A stretch of DNA of 64,000 bases from Ehretia macrophylla (Eukaryota > Streptophyta > Magnoliopsida > Boraginales > Ehretiaceae): positions 67,116,622 to 67,180,621 of the forward strand of contig CM075775.1 of assembly GCA_037974665.1 (NCBI GenBank), given 5' to 3'. This document shows, piece by piece, positions 1 to 12,884 of the stretch (positions are counted from its first letter, which is position 1; every line of letters begins with the position of its first letter). The position numbers and the translations under genes were made by a program. The notes below the pieces were generated by a model, which was given only the letters and a program-made list of their open reading frames with translations, was not told the origin of the DNA and ran no database searches.

Positions 1-39
1 GATGGGATCTGGTGCATTAGTGCTGGTACGATCGCACCC
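1..39 (-). rRNA. 5S rRNA gene, partial (5' 39 nt)
   Basis: Only the first 39 nt of the gene are in the window; the 3' part lies beyond the left edge. Two differences from consensus. Confidence 0.88.
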
Positions 40-596
40 GTCATGTTGAGGGCACAATTCCTATATGTGTTAACAGTTCACAGTGCCAGCCTAGAGAGAT
101 AGCCCATTCAAACGGCCCAATGGCCTTAACGACAACCCATCCGCATCAACAACGTAGCATCTTCGCAAGACGTTATATCGACACGTTGTAGGGCCCTCTG
201 ATGTCGCGCGAGTCATGTTGTCATCCTTTTAACAGCTCACGACGTACGATTCGGGACGGAAAAATAGAGCAAAAGAAGAAAAGTGGACTAAAACTGATGA
301 AAATGTTCAATTTTGGGTTGTAAAAATGGGCAAAGCGAGCAATCTGGCTGCCCCCATCGTAGAGCTCTCAAAGAGCTTTGCAACGGTATGCTGTACGCTG
401 CGTAACTCCTTACGGATCAAAAGTTATGGGCACCAGAGCGACGGAGACCTGGTCACAAACCCTACGCCCTCTGTTTGCGCGCCCGGCCTCTACGTGAAGC
501 GAAGTTGTCTTGCCCAATGTTCTGTGAGATTCAGTAATATAGATTTGGTGGATAAAGTATCTTGGCAACCCTAACCAGGGAAAAAAAATTGAAAAG

Positions 597-715
597 GGGT
601 TGCAGCACGAGGACTTCCCAAGGGGTCACCCATCCTAGTACTACTCTCGCCCAAGCACGTTTAACTTCGGAGTTCTGATGGGATCCGGTGCATTGGTGCT
701 GGTATGAACGCACCC
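597..715 (-). rRNA. 5S rRNA gene copy
   Basis: 119 nt because of one extra base near the 3' end (gggttgcag). About six further changes, including atgaAcg close to the 5' end. Confidence 0.9.
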
Positions 716-1273
716 GTCATGTTGAGGGCACAATTCCTATATGTGTTAACGGTTCACAGTGCCAGCCTAGAGAAATTGCCTATTCAAAAGGCCCAATGGG
801 CTTAATGACAACCCATCAACTTCAACAACGCAGCATCCTCGAAAGACATCATATCCACGCGTTGTAGGGCCCTTTGATGTCCCACGAGTTAGGTTGTCAT
901 CCTTTTAACAGCTCACGATGTACGATCCGGGTGGGAAAAACGGAGCAAAAGAAGAAAAGTGGACTGAAACTGATGAAAACGTTCGATTTTGGGCTCGAAA
1001 AATGGGCACAGCTAGCAAGCATGATGCCCCCGTCGTAGAGCTCTTCGAGAGCTTTACAACGGTATGTTGTGCACCACGTAACTCTTTACGGATCAAAAGT
1101 TATGGCCACCGGAGCGACGGAGACCTGGTCACAAGCCCAACACCCTCGGTTTACGAGCCCGGCCTCTACGTGAAGCGAAGATGTCTTGCCCAATATTTTG
1201 TGGGATTCGGTAATAGAGATTTGGTGGATAAAGTACCTTGGCAACCCTAACCAGGGAAAAAAAATTGAAAAAG

Positions 1274-1391
1274 GGGTACAACACAAGGACTTCCAAGGAG
1301 GTCACCCATCTTAGTACTACTCTCGCCTAAGCGCACTTAACTTCGGAGTTTTGATGGGATCCGGTGCATTAGTGCTGGCATGATCGCACCC
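1274..1391 (-). rRNA. 5S rRNA gene copy, degenerate
   Basis: About ten changes, clustered in the 3' third (ccaaggagg) and in the A-box region (cctaagcgcac). Probably not functional. Confidence 0.88.
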
Positions 1392-1950
1392 GTCTTGTTG
1401 AGGGCACAATTCCTATATGTGTTAACGATTCACAGTGCCAGCGTAGAGAGATGGCCCATTCAAATGGCCCAATGGGCTTAACGACAACCCATCCGCTTCA
1501 ACAACGTAGCATCCTTGCAAGATATGATATCGACTCGTTGTTGGGCCCTCTGATGTCCCGTGAGTCAGGTTGTCGTCCTTTTAACAGCTCACGACGTACG
1601 ATCCGGGATAAAAAATAGAGCAAAAGAAGAAAAGTGGCCTGAAATTGATGAAAACGTTCGATTTTGGACTCCAAAAATGGGCACAGCGAGCAAGCTGGCT
1701 GCCCCCATCATAAAGCTCTCAGAGAGCTTTCCAACAATATGTTGTGCGCTGCGTAACCTCCTTACGGATCAAAAGTTATGGGCACCGGAGCGACGGAGAC
1801 CTGGTCACAAACCCTACGCCCTCGGTTTGCTGGCCCGGCCTCTACGTGAAGCGAAGTTGTCTTGCCCAATGTTCCGTGGGATTCGGTAATAGAGATTTGG
1901 TTGATAAAGTATCTTTGCAACCCTAACCAAGGCAAAAAAAATTGAAAATG

Positions 1951-2068
1951 GGGTGCAGCACGAGGGCTCCATATGGGGTCACCCATCCTCGTACTACTCT
2001 CGCCCAAGCATGCTTAACTTCGGAGTTCTGATGGGATCCGGTGCATTAGTGCTGGTATGATCGCACCC
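1951..2068 (-). rRNA. 5S rRNA gene copy, A type
   Basis: First A unit of the dimeric block. About eight changes, mostly in the 3' end (gggctccatatgggg); the 5' half is consensus. Confidence 0.9.
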
Positions 2069-2627
2069 GTCATGTTGAGGGCACAATTCCTATATGTGTT
2101 AACTGTTCACAGTGCCAGCCTAGAGAGATGGCCCATTCAAATGGCCCAATGGCCTTAACGACAACCCATCTGCTTCAACAACGCAGCATCCTCGAAAGAC
2201 ATGATATCGACACGTTGTAGGGCCCTCTGATGTCCCGTGAGTCATATGGTCGTCCTTTTAACAGCTCACGACGTACAATCTGGGACGGAAAAATAGAGCA
2301 AAAGAAGAAAAGGGGGCTGAAATTGATGAAAATGTTCAATTTTGGGCTCCAAAAATAGGCACAGAGAGCAATCTGGCTGCCCCCGTCGTAGAGCTCTCTG
2401 AGAGGTTTGCAACGGTATGATGTGCGCCGCGTAACTCCTTACGGATCAAAAGTTATGGGCACCGGAACGATGGAGGCCTGGTAACAAACACTACGCCCTC
2501 AGTTTGCGGTCCCGGCCTCTACGTGAAGCGAAGTTGTCTTGCCCAATGTTTCGTGGGATTCGGTAATAGAGATTTGGTGGATAAAGTATCTTGGCAACCC
2601 TAACCAGGGCAAAAAAAAATGAAAAGG

Positions 2628-2745
2628 TGGTGCAACACGAGGACTTCCCAGGGGGTCACCCATCCTAGTACTACTCTCGCCCAAGCACGCTTAACTTCGA
2701 AGTTCTGATGGGATCAAGTGCATTAGTACTGGTATAATCGCACCT
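2628..2745 (-). rRNA. 5S rRNA gene copy, B type
   Basis: About seven changes, most in the 5' part (gatcaagtgc, tagtactgg, tataatcg). Confidence 0.9.
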
Positions 2746-3303
2746 GTCATGTTGAGGGCACAATTCCTATATGTGTTAATGGTTCACAGTGCCAGCCTAG
2801 AGAGATGGCCCATTCAAAAGGCCCAATGGGCTTAACGACAACCCATCTGCTTCAACAATGCAGCATCCTCGTAAGACGTGATATCAACACGTTGTAGGGC
2901 CCTCTGATGTCCCGCGAGTCAGGTTTTCATCCTTTTAACAGCTCACGACATACGATCCGGGACAAAAAAATAGAGCAAAAGAAGAAAAGTGGACTGAAAC
3001 TGATGAAAACGTTTGATTTTAGGCTCCAAAAAGGGCCCAGCGAGCAAGCTGGCTGCCCCCTTCGTAGAGCTCTCAGAGAGATTTGCAACAGTATGCTGTG
3101 CGCCATGTAACTCCTTACGGATCAAAAGTTATGGGCACCGGAGCGACGGAGTCCTGGTCACAAACCCTACGCCATTGGTTTGCGGGCCCGGCCTCTACGT
3201 GAAGCGAAGTTGTCTTGCCCAATGTTTCGTGGTATTCAGTAATAGAGATTTGGTTGATAAAGTATCTTGGCAACCCTAACCAGGGCAAAAAAAATTGAAA
3301 CGG

Positions 3304-3421
3304 GGGTGCAGCACGAGGACTTCCCATGGGGTCACCCATCCTCGTACTACTCTCGCCCAAGCACGTTTAACTTAGGAGTTCTGATGGGATCCGGTGCATT
3401 AGTGCTGGTATGATCGCACCC
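3304..3421 (-). rRNA. 5S rRNA gene copy, A type
   Basis: About five changes, including the A markers catgggg and cctcgtac, the latter beside box C at about gene position 79. Confidence 0.92.
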
Positions 3422-3980
3422 GTCATGTTGAGGGCACAATTCCTATATGTGTTAATGGTTCACAGTGCCAGCCTAGAGAGATGGCCCATTCAAAAGGCCC
3501 AATGGCCTTAACGACAACCCATCCGCTTCAACAACGCAGCATCCTTGCAAGACGTGATATCGACAAGTTGTAGGGCCCTCTGATGTCCCGCGAGTCATGT
3601 TGTCGTCCTTTTAACAGCTCACGACGTACGATCCGGGAAGGAAAAATAGATCAAAAGAAGAAAAGTGGACTGAAACTGATGAAAATGTTTAATTTTGGGC
3701 TCCAAAAATGGGCACAACGAGCAATCTAGCTGCCCCCGTCGTAGAGCTCTCTGAGTGCTTTGCAATGGTATGTTGTGCGCCGCGTAACTCCTTACGGATC
3801 AAAAGTTATGGGCACCGGAGCGACGGAGGCCTGTTCACAAACCCTACAACCTCGGGTTGCGGGCCCAGCCTCTACTTCAAGCGAAGTTGGCTTGCCCATT
3901 GTTCTGTGGGATTCAGTAATAGAGATCTGGTGGATAAACTAGCTTGGCAACCCTAACCAGGGCAAAAAAAATTGAAAAGG

Positions 3981-4098
3981 TGGTCCAACACAAGGACTTC
4001 CCAGAGGGTCACCCATCCTAGTACTACTCTCGCCCAAGCACGCTTAACTTCGGAGTTTTGATGGGATCCGGTGCATTAGTGTTGGTATGATCGCACCC
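3981..4098 (-). rRNA. 5S rRNA gene copy, B type
   Basis: About six changes; the 3' end reads tggtccaacacaagg. Confidence 0.92.
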
Positions 4099-4656
4099 GT
4101 CATGTTGAGGGCACAATTCCTATATGTGTTAATGGTTCACAGTGCCAGCCTAGAGAGATGGCCCATTCAAAAGGCCCAATGGGCTTAACGACAACCCATT
4201 CACTTCAACAATGCAGCATCCTCGCAAGACGTGATATCGACACATTGTAGGGCCCTCTGATGTCCCGCGAGTCAGGTTGTCGTCCTTTTAACATCTCATG
4301 ACGTAGGATCCGGGACGGAAAATTAGAGCAAAAGAAGAAAAGTGGACTGAAACTGATGAAAATGTTTTATTTTAGGCTCCAAAAAGGGCACAGCGAGCAA
4401 GCTGGCTGCCCCCCTCGTAGAGCTCTCAGAGAGCTTTGCAACAGTATGCTGTGCGCCATGTAACTCCTTATAGATCAAAAGTTATGGGCACCGGAGCGAC
4501 GGAGACATGGTCATAAACCCTACGCCCTCGGTTTGCTGGCCCGGCCTCTACGTGAAGCGAAGTTGCCTTGCCCAATGTTCCATGGGATTCGGTAATAGAG
4601 ATTTGGTTGATAAAGTATCTTGGCAACCCTAACCAGGGCAAAAAAAATTGAAAAGG

Positions 4657-4774
4657 GGGTACAGCACGAGGACTTCCCTTGGGGTCACCCATCCTCATAC
4701 TACTCTCGCCCAAGCACGCTTAACTTCGGAGTTCTGATGGAATCCAGTGCATTAGTGCTGGTATGATCGCACCC
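4657..4774 (-). rRNA. 5S rRNA gene copy, A type
   Basis: About eight changes, including cttgggg, cctcatac and gatggaatccag. Confidence 0.9.
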
Positions 4775-5333
4775 GTCATGTTGAGGGCACAATTCCTATA
4801 TGTGTTAACGGTTCACAGTGCCAGCCTAGAGAGATGGCCCATTCAAAAGGCCCAATGGCCTTAACGACAACCCATCCGCTTCAACAACGCAGCATCCTTG
4901 CAAGACGTCATATCGACACGTTGTAGGGCCCTCTGATGTCCCGCGAGTCACGTTGTCGTCCTTTTAACAACTCACGACGTACGATCCGGGACAGAAAAAT
5001 AGAGCAAAAGAAGAAAAGTGGGCTGAAACTGATAAAAATGTTTGATTTTGGGCTCCCAAAATGGGCAGAGCGAGCAATATGGCTGCCCCCGTCGTAGAGC
5101 TCTCAGAGTGCTTTGCAACGGTATGCTGTGCACCGCGTAACTCCTTACGGATCAAAAGTTATGGGCACCGGAGCGACGGAGGCCTAGTCACAAACCCTAC
5201 GCCCTCGGTTTGCGGGCCCGGCCTCTACGTGAAGCGAAGTTGTCTTGCCCAATGTTCCGTGGGATTCAGTAATAGAGATTTGGTGGATAAAGTATCTTGG
5301 CAACCCTAACCAAGGCAAAAAAAATTGAAAAGG

Positions 5334-5451
5334 GGGTGCAACACGAGTACTTCCCATGGGGTCAGCCATCCTAGTACTACTCTCGCCCAAGCACGCTTAA
5401 CTTCGGAGTTATGATGTGATCCGGTGCATTAGTGCTGGTATGATAGCACCC
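5334..5451 (-). rRNA. 5S rRNA gene copy, B type
   Basis: About six changes. It carries catgggg, usually an A marker, within a B unit, so the 3' end may have been converted. Confidence 0.92.
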
Positions 5452-6009
5452 TTCATGTTGAGGGAAAAATTCCTATATGTGTTAATGGCTCACAGTGCCA
5501 ACCTAGAGAGATGGCCCATTCAAAAGGCCCAATGGGCTTGACGCCAACCCATCCGCTTCAACAATGCAGCATCATCGCGAGACGTGATATCGACACGTTG
5601 TAGGGCCCTCTGATGTCCCGCAAGTCAGTTTGTCGTCCTTTTAACAGCTCACGCCGTACGATCCGAGACTGAAAAACAGAGCAAAAGAAGAAAAGTGTAC
5701 TGAAACTGATGAAAACGTTTGATTTTATGCTCCAAAAAGGGAACAGCGAGCAAGCTGGCTGTCCCCTTCGTAGAGCTCTCAGAGAGCTTTGCAACGGTAT
5801 GCTGTGCGCCGTGTAACTCCTTACGGATCAAAATTTATGGGCATCGGAGCGACGGAGACCTGGTCACAAACCCTACGCCCTCGGTTTGCTGGCCCGGCTT
5901 CTACGTGAAGCGAAGTTGTCTTGCCCAATGTTCCGTGGGATTCAGTAATAGAGATTTGGTTGATAAAGTTTCTTGGCAACCCTAACCAGGGCAAAAAAAA
6001 TTGAAAAAG

Positions 6010-6127
6010 GGGTGTAGCACGAGGACTTCCCATGGGGTCACCCATCCTCGTACTACTCTAGCCCAAGCACGCTTAACTTCGGAGTTCTGATGGGATCCGA
6101 TGCATTAGTGCTGGTATGATTGCACCC
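6010..6127 (-). rRNA. 5S rRNA gene copy, A type
   Basis: About seven changes, including ctctagccc and gatccgatgc. Confidence 0.92.
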
Positions 6128-6686
6128 GTCATGTTAAGGGCACAATTCCTATATGTGTTAACGGTTCACAGTGCCATCCTAGAGAGATGGCCCATTCAAA
6201 AGGCCCAATGGCCTTAACGACAACCCATCCACTTCAACCACGCTGCATCCTTGCAAGACGTGACTTCGACACGTTGTACGGCCCTCTGATGTCCCGCGAG
6301 TCATATTGTTGTCCTTTTAACAGCTCACGACGTACGATCCGGGACGGAAAAATAGAGCAAAAGAAGAAAAGTGGACTAAAACTGATGAAAATGTTCGATT
6401 TTGGGCTCCCAAAATGGGCATAGCGAGCAATTTGGCTGCCCCCGTCGTAGAGTTCTCAGAGAGCTTTGCAACGGTATGCTGTGCACCGCATAACTCCTTA
6501 CGGATCAAAACTTATGGGCACTAGAGCGACGGAGGCCTGGTCACAAACCCTACGCCCTCAGTTTGCGGGCCCGGCCTCTACGTGAAGCGAAGTTGTCTCG
6601 CCCAATGTTCTGTGGGATTCAGTAATAGAGATTTGGTGGATAAAGTATCTTGGCAACCCTAACCAGGGCAAAAAAAATTGAAAAGG

Positions 6687-6804
6687 GGGTGCAACACGAG
6701 AACTTCCCAAGGGGTCAGCCGTCCTAGTACTACTCTCGCCCAAGCACGCTTAACTTCGGAGTTCTGATGGGATCCGGTGCATTAGTGCTGGTATGATCGT
6801 ACCC
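6687..6804 (-). rRNA. 5S rRNA gene copy, B type
   Basis: About five changes, with gggtcagccgtcc in the box C region; the 5' half is consensus except gatcgtac. Confidence 0.92.
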
Positions 6805-7359
6805 GTCATGTTGAGGGCACAATTCCTATATGTGTTAATTGTTCACAGTGCCAACCTAGAGAGATGGCCCATTCAAAAGGCCCAATGGGCTTAACGCCAA
6901 CCCATCCGCTTCAACAATGTAGCATCCCCGGAAGACGTGATATCGACACGTTATAGGGCCCTCTGATGTCCCGCGAGTCAGGTTGTTGTCCTTTTAATAG
7001 CTCACGACGTATGATCCGGGATGAAAAAACAGAGCAAAAGAAGAAAAGTGGACTAAAACTGATGAAAACGTATGATTTTAGGCTCAAAAAAGGGCACAGT
7101 GAGCAAGCTGGCTGCCCCCTTCGTAGAGCTCTCAGAGAGCTTTGCAATAGTATGCTGTGCCACGTAACTCCTTACGGATCAAAAGTTATGGGCACCGGAA
7201 CGACGGAGACTTGGTCACAAACCCTACGCCCTCGGTTTGCTGGCTCGGCCTCTACGTGAAGTGAAGTTGTCCTGCCCAATGTTCCGTGGGATTCGGTAAT
7301 AGAGATTTGGTTGACAAAGTATCTTGGCAACCATAACCCGGGCAAAAAAAATTGAAAAG

Positions 7360-7477
7360 GGGTGCAGCACGAGAACTTCCCATGGGGTCACCCATCCTCG
7401 TACTACTCTCGCCCAAGCACGCTTAACTTCGGAGTTCTGATGGGATCCGGTGCATTAGTGCTGGTATGATTGCACCC
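7360..7477 (-). rRNA. 5S rRNA gene copy, A type
   Basis: About five changes, chiefly the A markers; the first 75 nt are consensus except gattgc. Confidence 0.93.
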
Positions 7478-8036
7478 GTCATGTTGAGGGCACAATTCCT
7501 ATATGTGTTAACGGTTCACAGTTCCAGCCTAGAGAGATGGCCCATTCAAAAGGCCCAATGGCCTTAACGACAACCCATCCGCTTCAACAACGCAGCATCC
7601 TTGCAAGACGTGATATCGACATGTTGTACGGCCCTCTGATGTCCCGCGAGTCATGTTGTCGTCCTTTTAACAGCTCACGACGTACGATCCGGGACGAAAA
7701 AATAGAGCAAAAGAAGAAAAGTGGACTGAAACTGATGAAAATGTTCTATTTTGGGCTCCCAAAATGGGCACAGAGAGCAATCTGGCTGCCCCCGTCGTAC
7801 AGTTCTCAGAGAGCTTTGCAACGGTATGTTGTGGACCGCGTAACTCCTTACAGATCAAAAGTTATGGGCACCGGAGCGACGGAGGCCTGGTCACAAACCC
7901 TACGCCCTCGGTTTACGGGCCCGGCCTCTAAGTGAAGCGAAGTTGTCTTGCCCAATGTTCCGTGGGATTCAGTAATAGAGATTTGGTGGATAATGTATCT
8001 TGGCAACCCTAACCAGGGAAAAAAAAATTGAAAAGG

Positions 8037-8154
8037 GGGTGCAACACGAGGACTTCCCAGGGGGTCAGCCATCCTAGTACAACTCTCGCCCAAGCACGCT
8101 TAACTTCGGAGTTCTGATGGGATCCGGTGCATTAGTGCTGGTATGATCGCACCC
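8037..8154 (-). rRNA. 5S rRNA gene copy, B type, well preserved
   Basis: Two changes only: gtcagcc and gtacaactc, both in or near box C. Confidence 0.94.
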
Positions 8155-8711
8155 GTCATGTTGAGGGCACAATTCTTATATGTGTTAATGGTTCACAGTG
8201 CCAACGTAGAGAGATGGCCCATTCAAAAGGCCCAACGGGCTTAACGCCAACCCATCCGCTTCAACAATGCAGCATCCTCGCAAGACGTGATATCGACACG
8301 TTGTAGGGCCCTCTGATGTCCCGCGAGTCAGGTTGTCGTCCTTTTAACAGCTCAAGACGTACAATCCAGGAGGAAAAAACATAGTAAAAGATGAAAAGTG
8401 GACTGAAACTGATGAAAACGTTTGATTTTAGGCTCCAAAAAGGGCACAGTGAGCAAACAGGCTGCCCCCTTCATAGAGCTCTTAGAGAGCTTTGCAACAG
8501 TATGCTGTACGCCACGTAACTCCTTACGGATCAAAAGTTATGGGCACCGGAGCGACGGATAGCTGGTCACAAACCCTACGCCCTCGGTTTGCTGGCCCGG
8601 CCTCTACGTGAAGCAAAGTTGTCTTGCCCAATGTTCCGTGGGATTCGGTAATAGAGATTTGGTTGATAAAGTATCTTGGCAACCCTAACCAGGGCAAAAA
8701 ATATTGAAAAG

Positions 8712-8828
8712 GGGTGCAGCACGAGAATTCCCATGGGGTCACCCATCCTCGTACTACTCTCGCCCAAGCACGCTTAACTTCGGAGTTCTGATGGGATCCG
8801 GTGCATTAGTGCTAGTATGATCGCACCC
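8712..8828 (-). rRNA. 5S rRNA gene copy, A type, 1-nt deletion
   Basis: 117 nt; one base lost in gagaattccc, plus the A markers and gctagtatg. Confidence 0.91.
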
Positions 8829-9386
8829 GTCATGTTAAGGGCACAATTCCTATATTTGTTAACGGTTCACAGTGCCAGCCTATAGAGATGGCCCATTCAA
8901 AAGGCCCAATGGCCTTAACGACAACCCATCAACTTCAACAATGCAGCATCCTCGCAAGACGTGATATCGACACGCTGTAGGGTCCTCTGATGTCCCGCAA
9001 GTCATGTTGTCTTCCTATTAACAGCTCACGACGTACGATCCAGGAAGGAAAAATAGAGCAAAAGAAGAAAAGTGGACAGAAACAGATGAAAATGTTCGAT
9101 TTTGGTCAAAAAAATTGGCACATCGAGCAATCTGGCTGTCCTCGTCGTAGAGCTCTCTGAGAGCTTTGCAACGGTATGTTGTGCGCCGCGTAACTCCTTA
9201 AGGATCAAAAGTTATCGGCACTGGAGCGATGGAGGCCTGGTCACAAACCCTACGCCCTCGATTTGTGGGTCCGGCCTTTACGTGAAGCGAAGTTGTCTTG
9301 CCCAATGTTCTGTGGGATTCAGTAATAGAGATTTGGTGGATAAAGTATCTTGACAACCCTAACCAGGGCTAAAAAAATTGAAAAGG

Positions 9387-9504
9387 GGGTGCAACACGAG
9401 GACTTCCCAGGGGGTCACCCATCCTAGTACTACTCTCGCCCAAGCACGCTTAACTTCAGAGTTCTGATGGGATCCGCTGCATTAGTGCTGGTATGATCGC
9501 ACCC
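9387..9504 (-). rRNA. 5S rRNA gene copy, B type, well preserved
   Basis: Two changes: cttcagag and gatccgctgc. Box C matches consensus. Confidence 0.94.
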
Positions 9505-10061
9505 GTCATGTTCAGGGCACAATTCTTATATGTGTTAATCGTTCACAGTGCCAGCCTAGAGAGATGGCCCATTCAAAAGGCCCAATGGGCTTAACGACAA
9601 CCCATCCACTTCAACAATACAGCATCCTCGCAAGACGTGATATCAACACGTTGTAGGGCCCTCTGATGTCTCGTGAGTCAGTTGTCGTCCTTTTAACAGC
9701 TCACGACGTACGATCCGGGACTGAAAAACAGAGCAAAAGAAGAAAAGTGGACTGAAACTAATGAAAACGTTTGATTTTAGGCTCCAAAATAGGCACAGCG
9801 AGCAAGCTGGCTGCCCCCTTCGTAGAGCTCTCAGAGAGCTTTGCAATAGTATGCTGTGCGACATGTAACTCCTTACGGATCAAAAGTTATGGGCACCGGA
9901 GTGACGGAGACCTGGTCACAAACCCTATGCCCTCGGTTTGCTGGCCCGGCCTTTATGTGAAGCGAAGTTGTCTTGCCCAATGTTCCGTGGGATTCGGTAA
10001 TAGAGATTTGGTTGATAAAGTATATTGGCAACCCTAACCAGGGCAAAAAAAATTGAAAAGG

Positions 10062-10179
10062 GGGTGCAGCATGAGGACTTCCCATGGGGTCACCCATCCT
10101 CGTACTACTCTTGCCCAAGCACGCTTAACTTCGGAGTTCTAATGGGATCCGGTGCATTAGTGCTGGTATGATTGCACCC
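10062..10179 (-). rRNA. 5S rRNA gene copy, A type
   Basis: About seven changes, nearly all transitions apart from the A markers. Confidence 0.92.
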
Positions 10180-10737
10180 GTCATGTTGAGGGCACAATTC
10201 CTATATGTGTTAACGGTTCATAGTGCCAGCCTCGAGAGATGGCCCATTCAAAAGGCCCAATAGCCTTAACGACAACCCATCCGCTTCAACAACGCAGCAT
10301 CCTTGCAAGATGTGTTATTGACACGTTGTACGGCCCTCTGATGTCCTGCGAGTCATGTTTTTGTCCTTTTAACAGCTCACAACGCACGATCCGGGACGGA
10401 AAAATAGAGCAAAAGAAGAAAAGTGGACTAAAATGATGAAAATGTTCGATTTTGGGCTCCCAAAAGGGGCACACCGAGCAATCTGGCTGCCCCCGTCGTA
10501 GAGTTCTCAGAGAGCTTTGCAACGGTATGCTGTGCATCGCGTAACTCCTTACGGATGAAAGGTTATGCGCACCGGAGCGACGGAGGCCTGGTCACAAACC
10601 CTACGCCCTCGGTTTGCGGGCCCGGCCTCTATGTGAAGCGAAGTTGTCTTGCCCAATATTCCGTGGGATTTAGTAATAGAGATTTGGTGGATAAAGTATC
10701 TTGGCAACCCTAACCAGGGCAAAAAAAATTGAAAACG

Positions 10738-10855
10738 AGGTGCAACACGAGGACTTCCCAGGGGGTCAGCCATCCTAGTACTAATCTCGCCCAAGCACGC
10801 TTAACTTCGGAGTTCTGATGGGATCCGGTGCATTAGTGCTGGTATGATCGCACCC
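10738..10855 (-). rRNA. 5S rRNA gene copy, B type
   Basis: Three changes: aggtgc at the 3' end, gtcagcc, and gtactaatc. Confidence 0.93.
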
Positions 10856-11412
10856 GTCATGTTGAGGGCACAATTCCTATATGTGTTAATGGTTCACAGT
10901 GCCAACATAGAGAGATGGCCCATTGAAAAGGCCCAACGGGCTTAACGCCAACCCATCCGCTACAACAATGCAGCATCCTCGCAAGACGTGATATCGACAC
11001 ATTGTAGGGCCCTCTGATGTCCCGCTACTCAGGTTGTCATCCTTATAACAGCTCACGATGTACGATACGGGATGAAAAAACAGAGCAAAAGAAGAAAAGT
11101 GGACTGAAACTGATGAAAACGTTTGATTTTAGGCTCCAAAAAGGGAACAGTGAGTTAGCTGGCTGCCCCCTTCGTAGAGCTCTCAGAGAGCTTTGCAACA
11201 GTATGCTGTGCGCCACGTAACTCCTTACGGATCAAAAGTTATGGGCACCAGAGCGACGGAGACCTGGTCACAAACCCTACGCCCTCGGTTTGCTGGCCCG
11301 GCCTCTACGTGAAGCGAAGTTGTCTTGCACAATGTTCCATGGGATTCGGTAATAGAGATTTGGTTGATAAAGTATCTTGGCAACCCTAACCAGGCCAAAA
11401 AAAATTGAAAAG

Positions 11413-11530
11413 GGGTACAGCACGAGAACTTCCCATGGGGTCACCCATCCTCGTACTACTCTCGCCCAAGCACGCTTAACTTCGGAATTCTGATGGGATC
11501 CGGTGCATTAGTGCTGGTATGATTGCACCT
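11413..11530 (-). rRNA. 5S rRNA gene copy, A type
   Basis: Last A unit of the regular alternation. About eight changes, including cggaattct and a final cacct. Confidence 0.9.
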
Positions 11531-12089
11531 GTCATTTTGAGGGCACAATTCCTATATGTGTTAACAGTTCACAGTGCCAGCCTAGAGAGATGGCCCATTC
11601 AAAAGGCCCAACGGGCTTAACCACAACCCATCCGCTTAAACAACGCAGCATCCTAGCAATACGTGATATCGACACGTTGTAAGGCCCTCTGATGTCCTGC
11701 GATCCATGTTTTCATCCATTTAACAGCTCACGACGTACGATCTGGGTGGAAAAAACGGATCAAAAGAAGAAAAGTGGACTAAAATTGATGAAAATGTTCG
11801 ATTTTGGGACTCAAAATGGGGCACAGCCAGCAAACTGGCTGCGCCCGTCGTACAGCTCTCAGAGAGCTTTGCAACAGTATGCTGTGCATTGCGTAACTCT
11901 TTACAGATCAAAAGTTATGGGCACCGGAGCGACGGAGACTTGGTCACAAACCCTACGCCCTCGGTTTGCTGGCCCGGCCTCTACGTGAAGCGAAGTTGTC
12001 TTGCCCAATGTTCCGTGGGATTCGGTAATAGAGATATGGTTGATAAAGTATCTTGGCAACCCTAACCAGGGCAAAAAAAATTGAAAAGG

Positions 12090-12207
12090 GGGTGCAACAC
12101 GAGGACTTCCCATGGGGTCACCCATCCTCGTACTACTCTCAACCAAGCACACTTAACTTCGGAGTTCTGATGGGAATTGGTGCATTAGTGCTGGTAAGAT
12201 CGCACCC
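12090..12207 (-). rRNA. 5S rRNA gene copy, A-type gene on a different spacer
   Basis: About nine changes, including ctctcaacc and gatgggaattgg. The spacer to its left starts as a distinct type (gggactcaaaatgggg) and ends as type A. Confidence 0.9.
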
Positions 12208-12766
12208 GTCATGTTGAGGGTACAATTCCTATATGTGTTAACGGTTCACAGTGCCAGCCTAGAGAGATGGCCCATTCAAAAGACCCAATGGCCTTAACGA
12301 CAACCCATCTGCTTCAACAACGCAGCATCCTCGCAAGACGCGATATCGACACGTTGTTGGGCCCTCTGATGTTCCGCGAGTCATGTTGTCGTCCTTTTAA
12401 CAGCTCACGATTTACGATCCGGGACGGAAAAATAGAACAAAAGAAGAAAAGTGGACTGAAACTGATGAAAATGTTTGATTTTGGGCTCCAAAAATGGGCA
12501 CGGCGAGCAATCTGGCTGCCCTCATCGTAGAGCTCTCTGAAAGCTTTGCAACGGTATGCTGCGCATCATGTACCTCCTTACGGATCAAAAGTTAAGGGCA
12601 CCAGAGCGACGGAGACCTGGTCACAAACCCTACGCCCTCGGTTTGCCAGCCCGGCCTCTACGTGAAGCGAAGTTTTCTTGCCCAATGTTCCGTGGGATTC
12701 GGTAATAGAGATTTGGTTGATAAAGTATCTTGGCAACCCTAACCAGGGCAAAAAAAATTGAAAAGA

Positions 12767-12884
12767 GGGTGCAGCACGAGGACTTCCCATGGGGTCATCC
12801 ATCCTCGTACTACTCTCGCCCAAGTACACTTAACTTCAGAGTTCTGATGGGATCTGGTGCATTAGTGCTGGTATGATCGCACCC
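12767..12884 (-). rRNA. 5S rRNA gene copy, A-type gene on a hybrid spacer
   Basis: About eight changes. The left spacer has the B marker caatctggctg but the A marker ggttgataaag, as expected of a crossover inside the spacer. Confidence 0.9.

Larger units (their letters stand above)
1392..11530 (-). repeat. Dimeric higher-order 5S repeat (A/B alternation)
   Basis: Fifteen consecutive units alternate between two types without exception (genes from 1951 to 11530). Type A spacers read ggttgataaag before the gene and ttgctggcccgg in mid-spacer, and their genes have cctCgtac, usually with caTgggg. Type B spacers read ggtggataa, gagGcctgg and usually tgcgggcccgg, often with caatctggctg, and their genes keep cctagtac. 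The two-unit period is about 1.35 kb, giving about 7.5 dimers. The next two units (genes 12090 and 12767) have A-type right ends joined to other spacer types, so they look like recombinants at the edge of the block. Confidence 0.85.
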
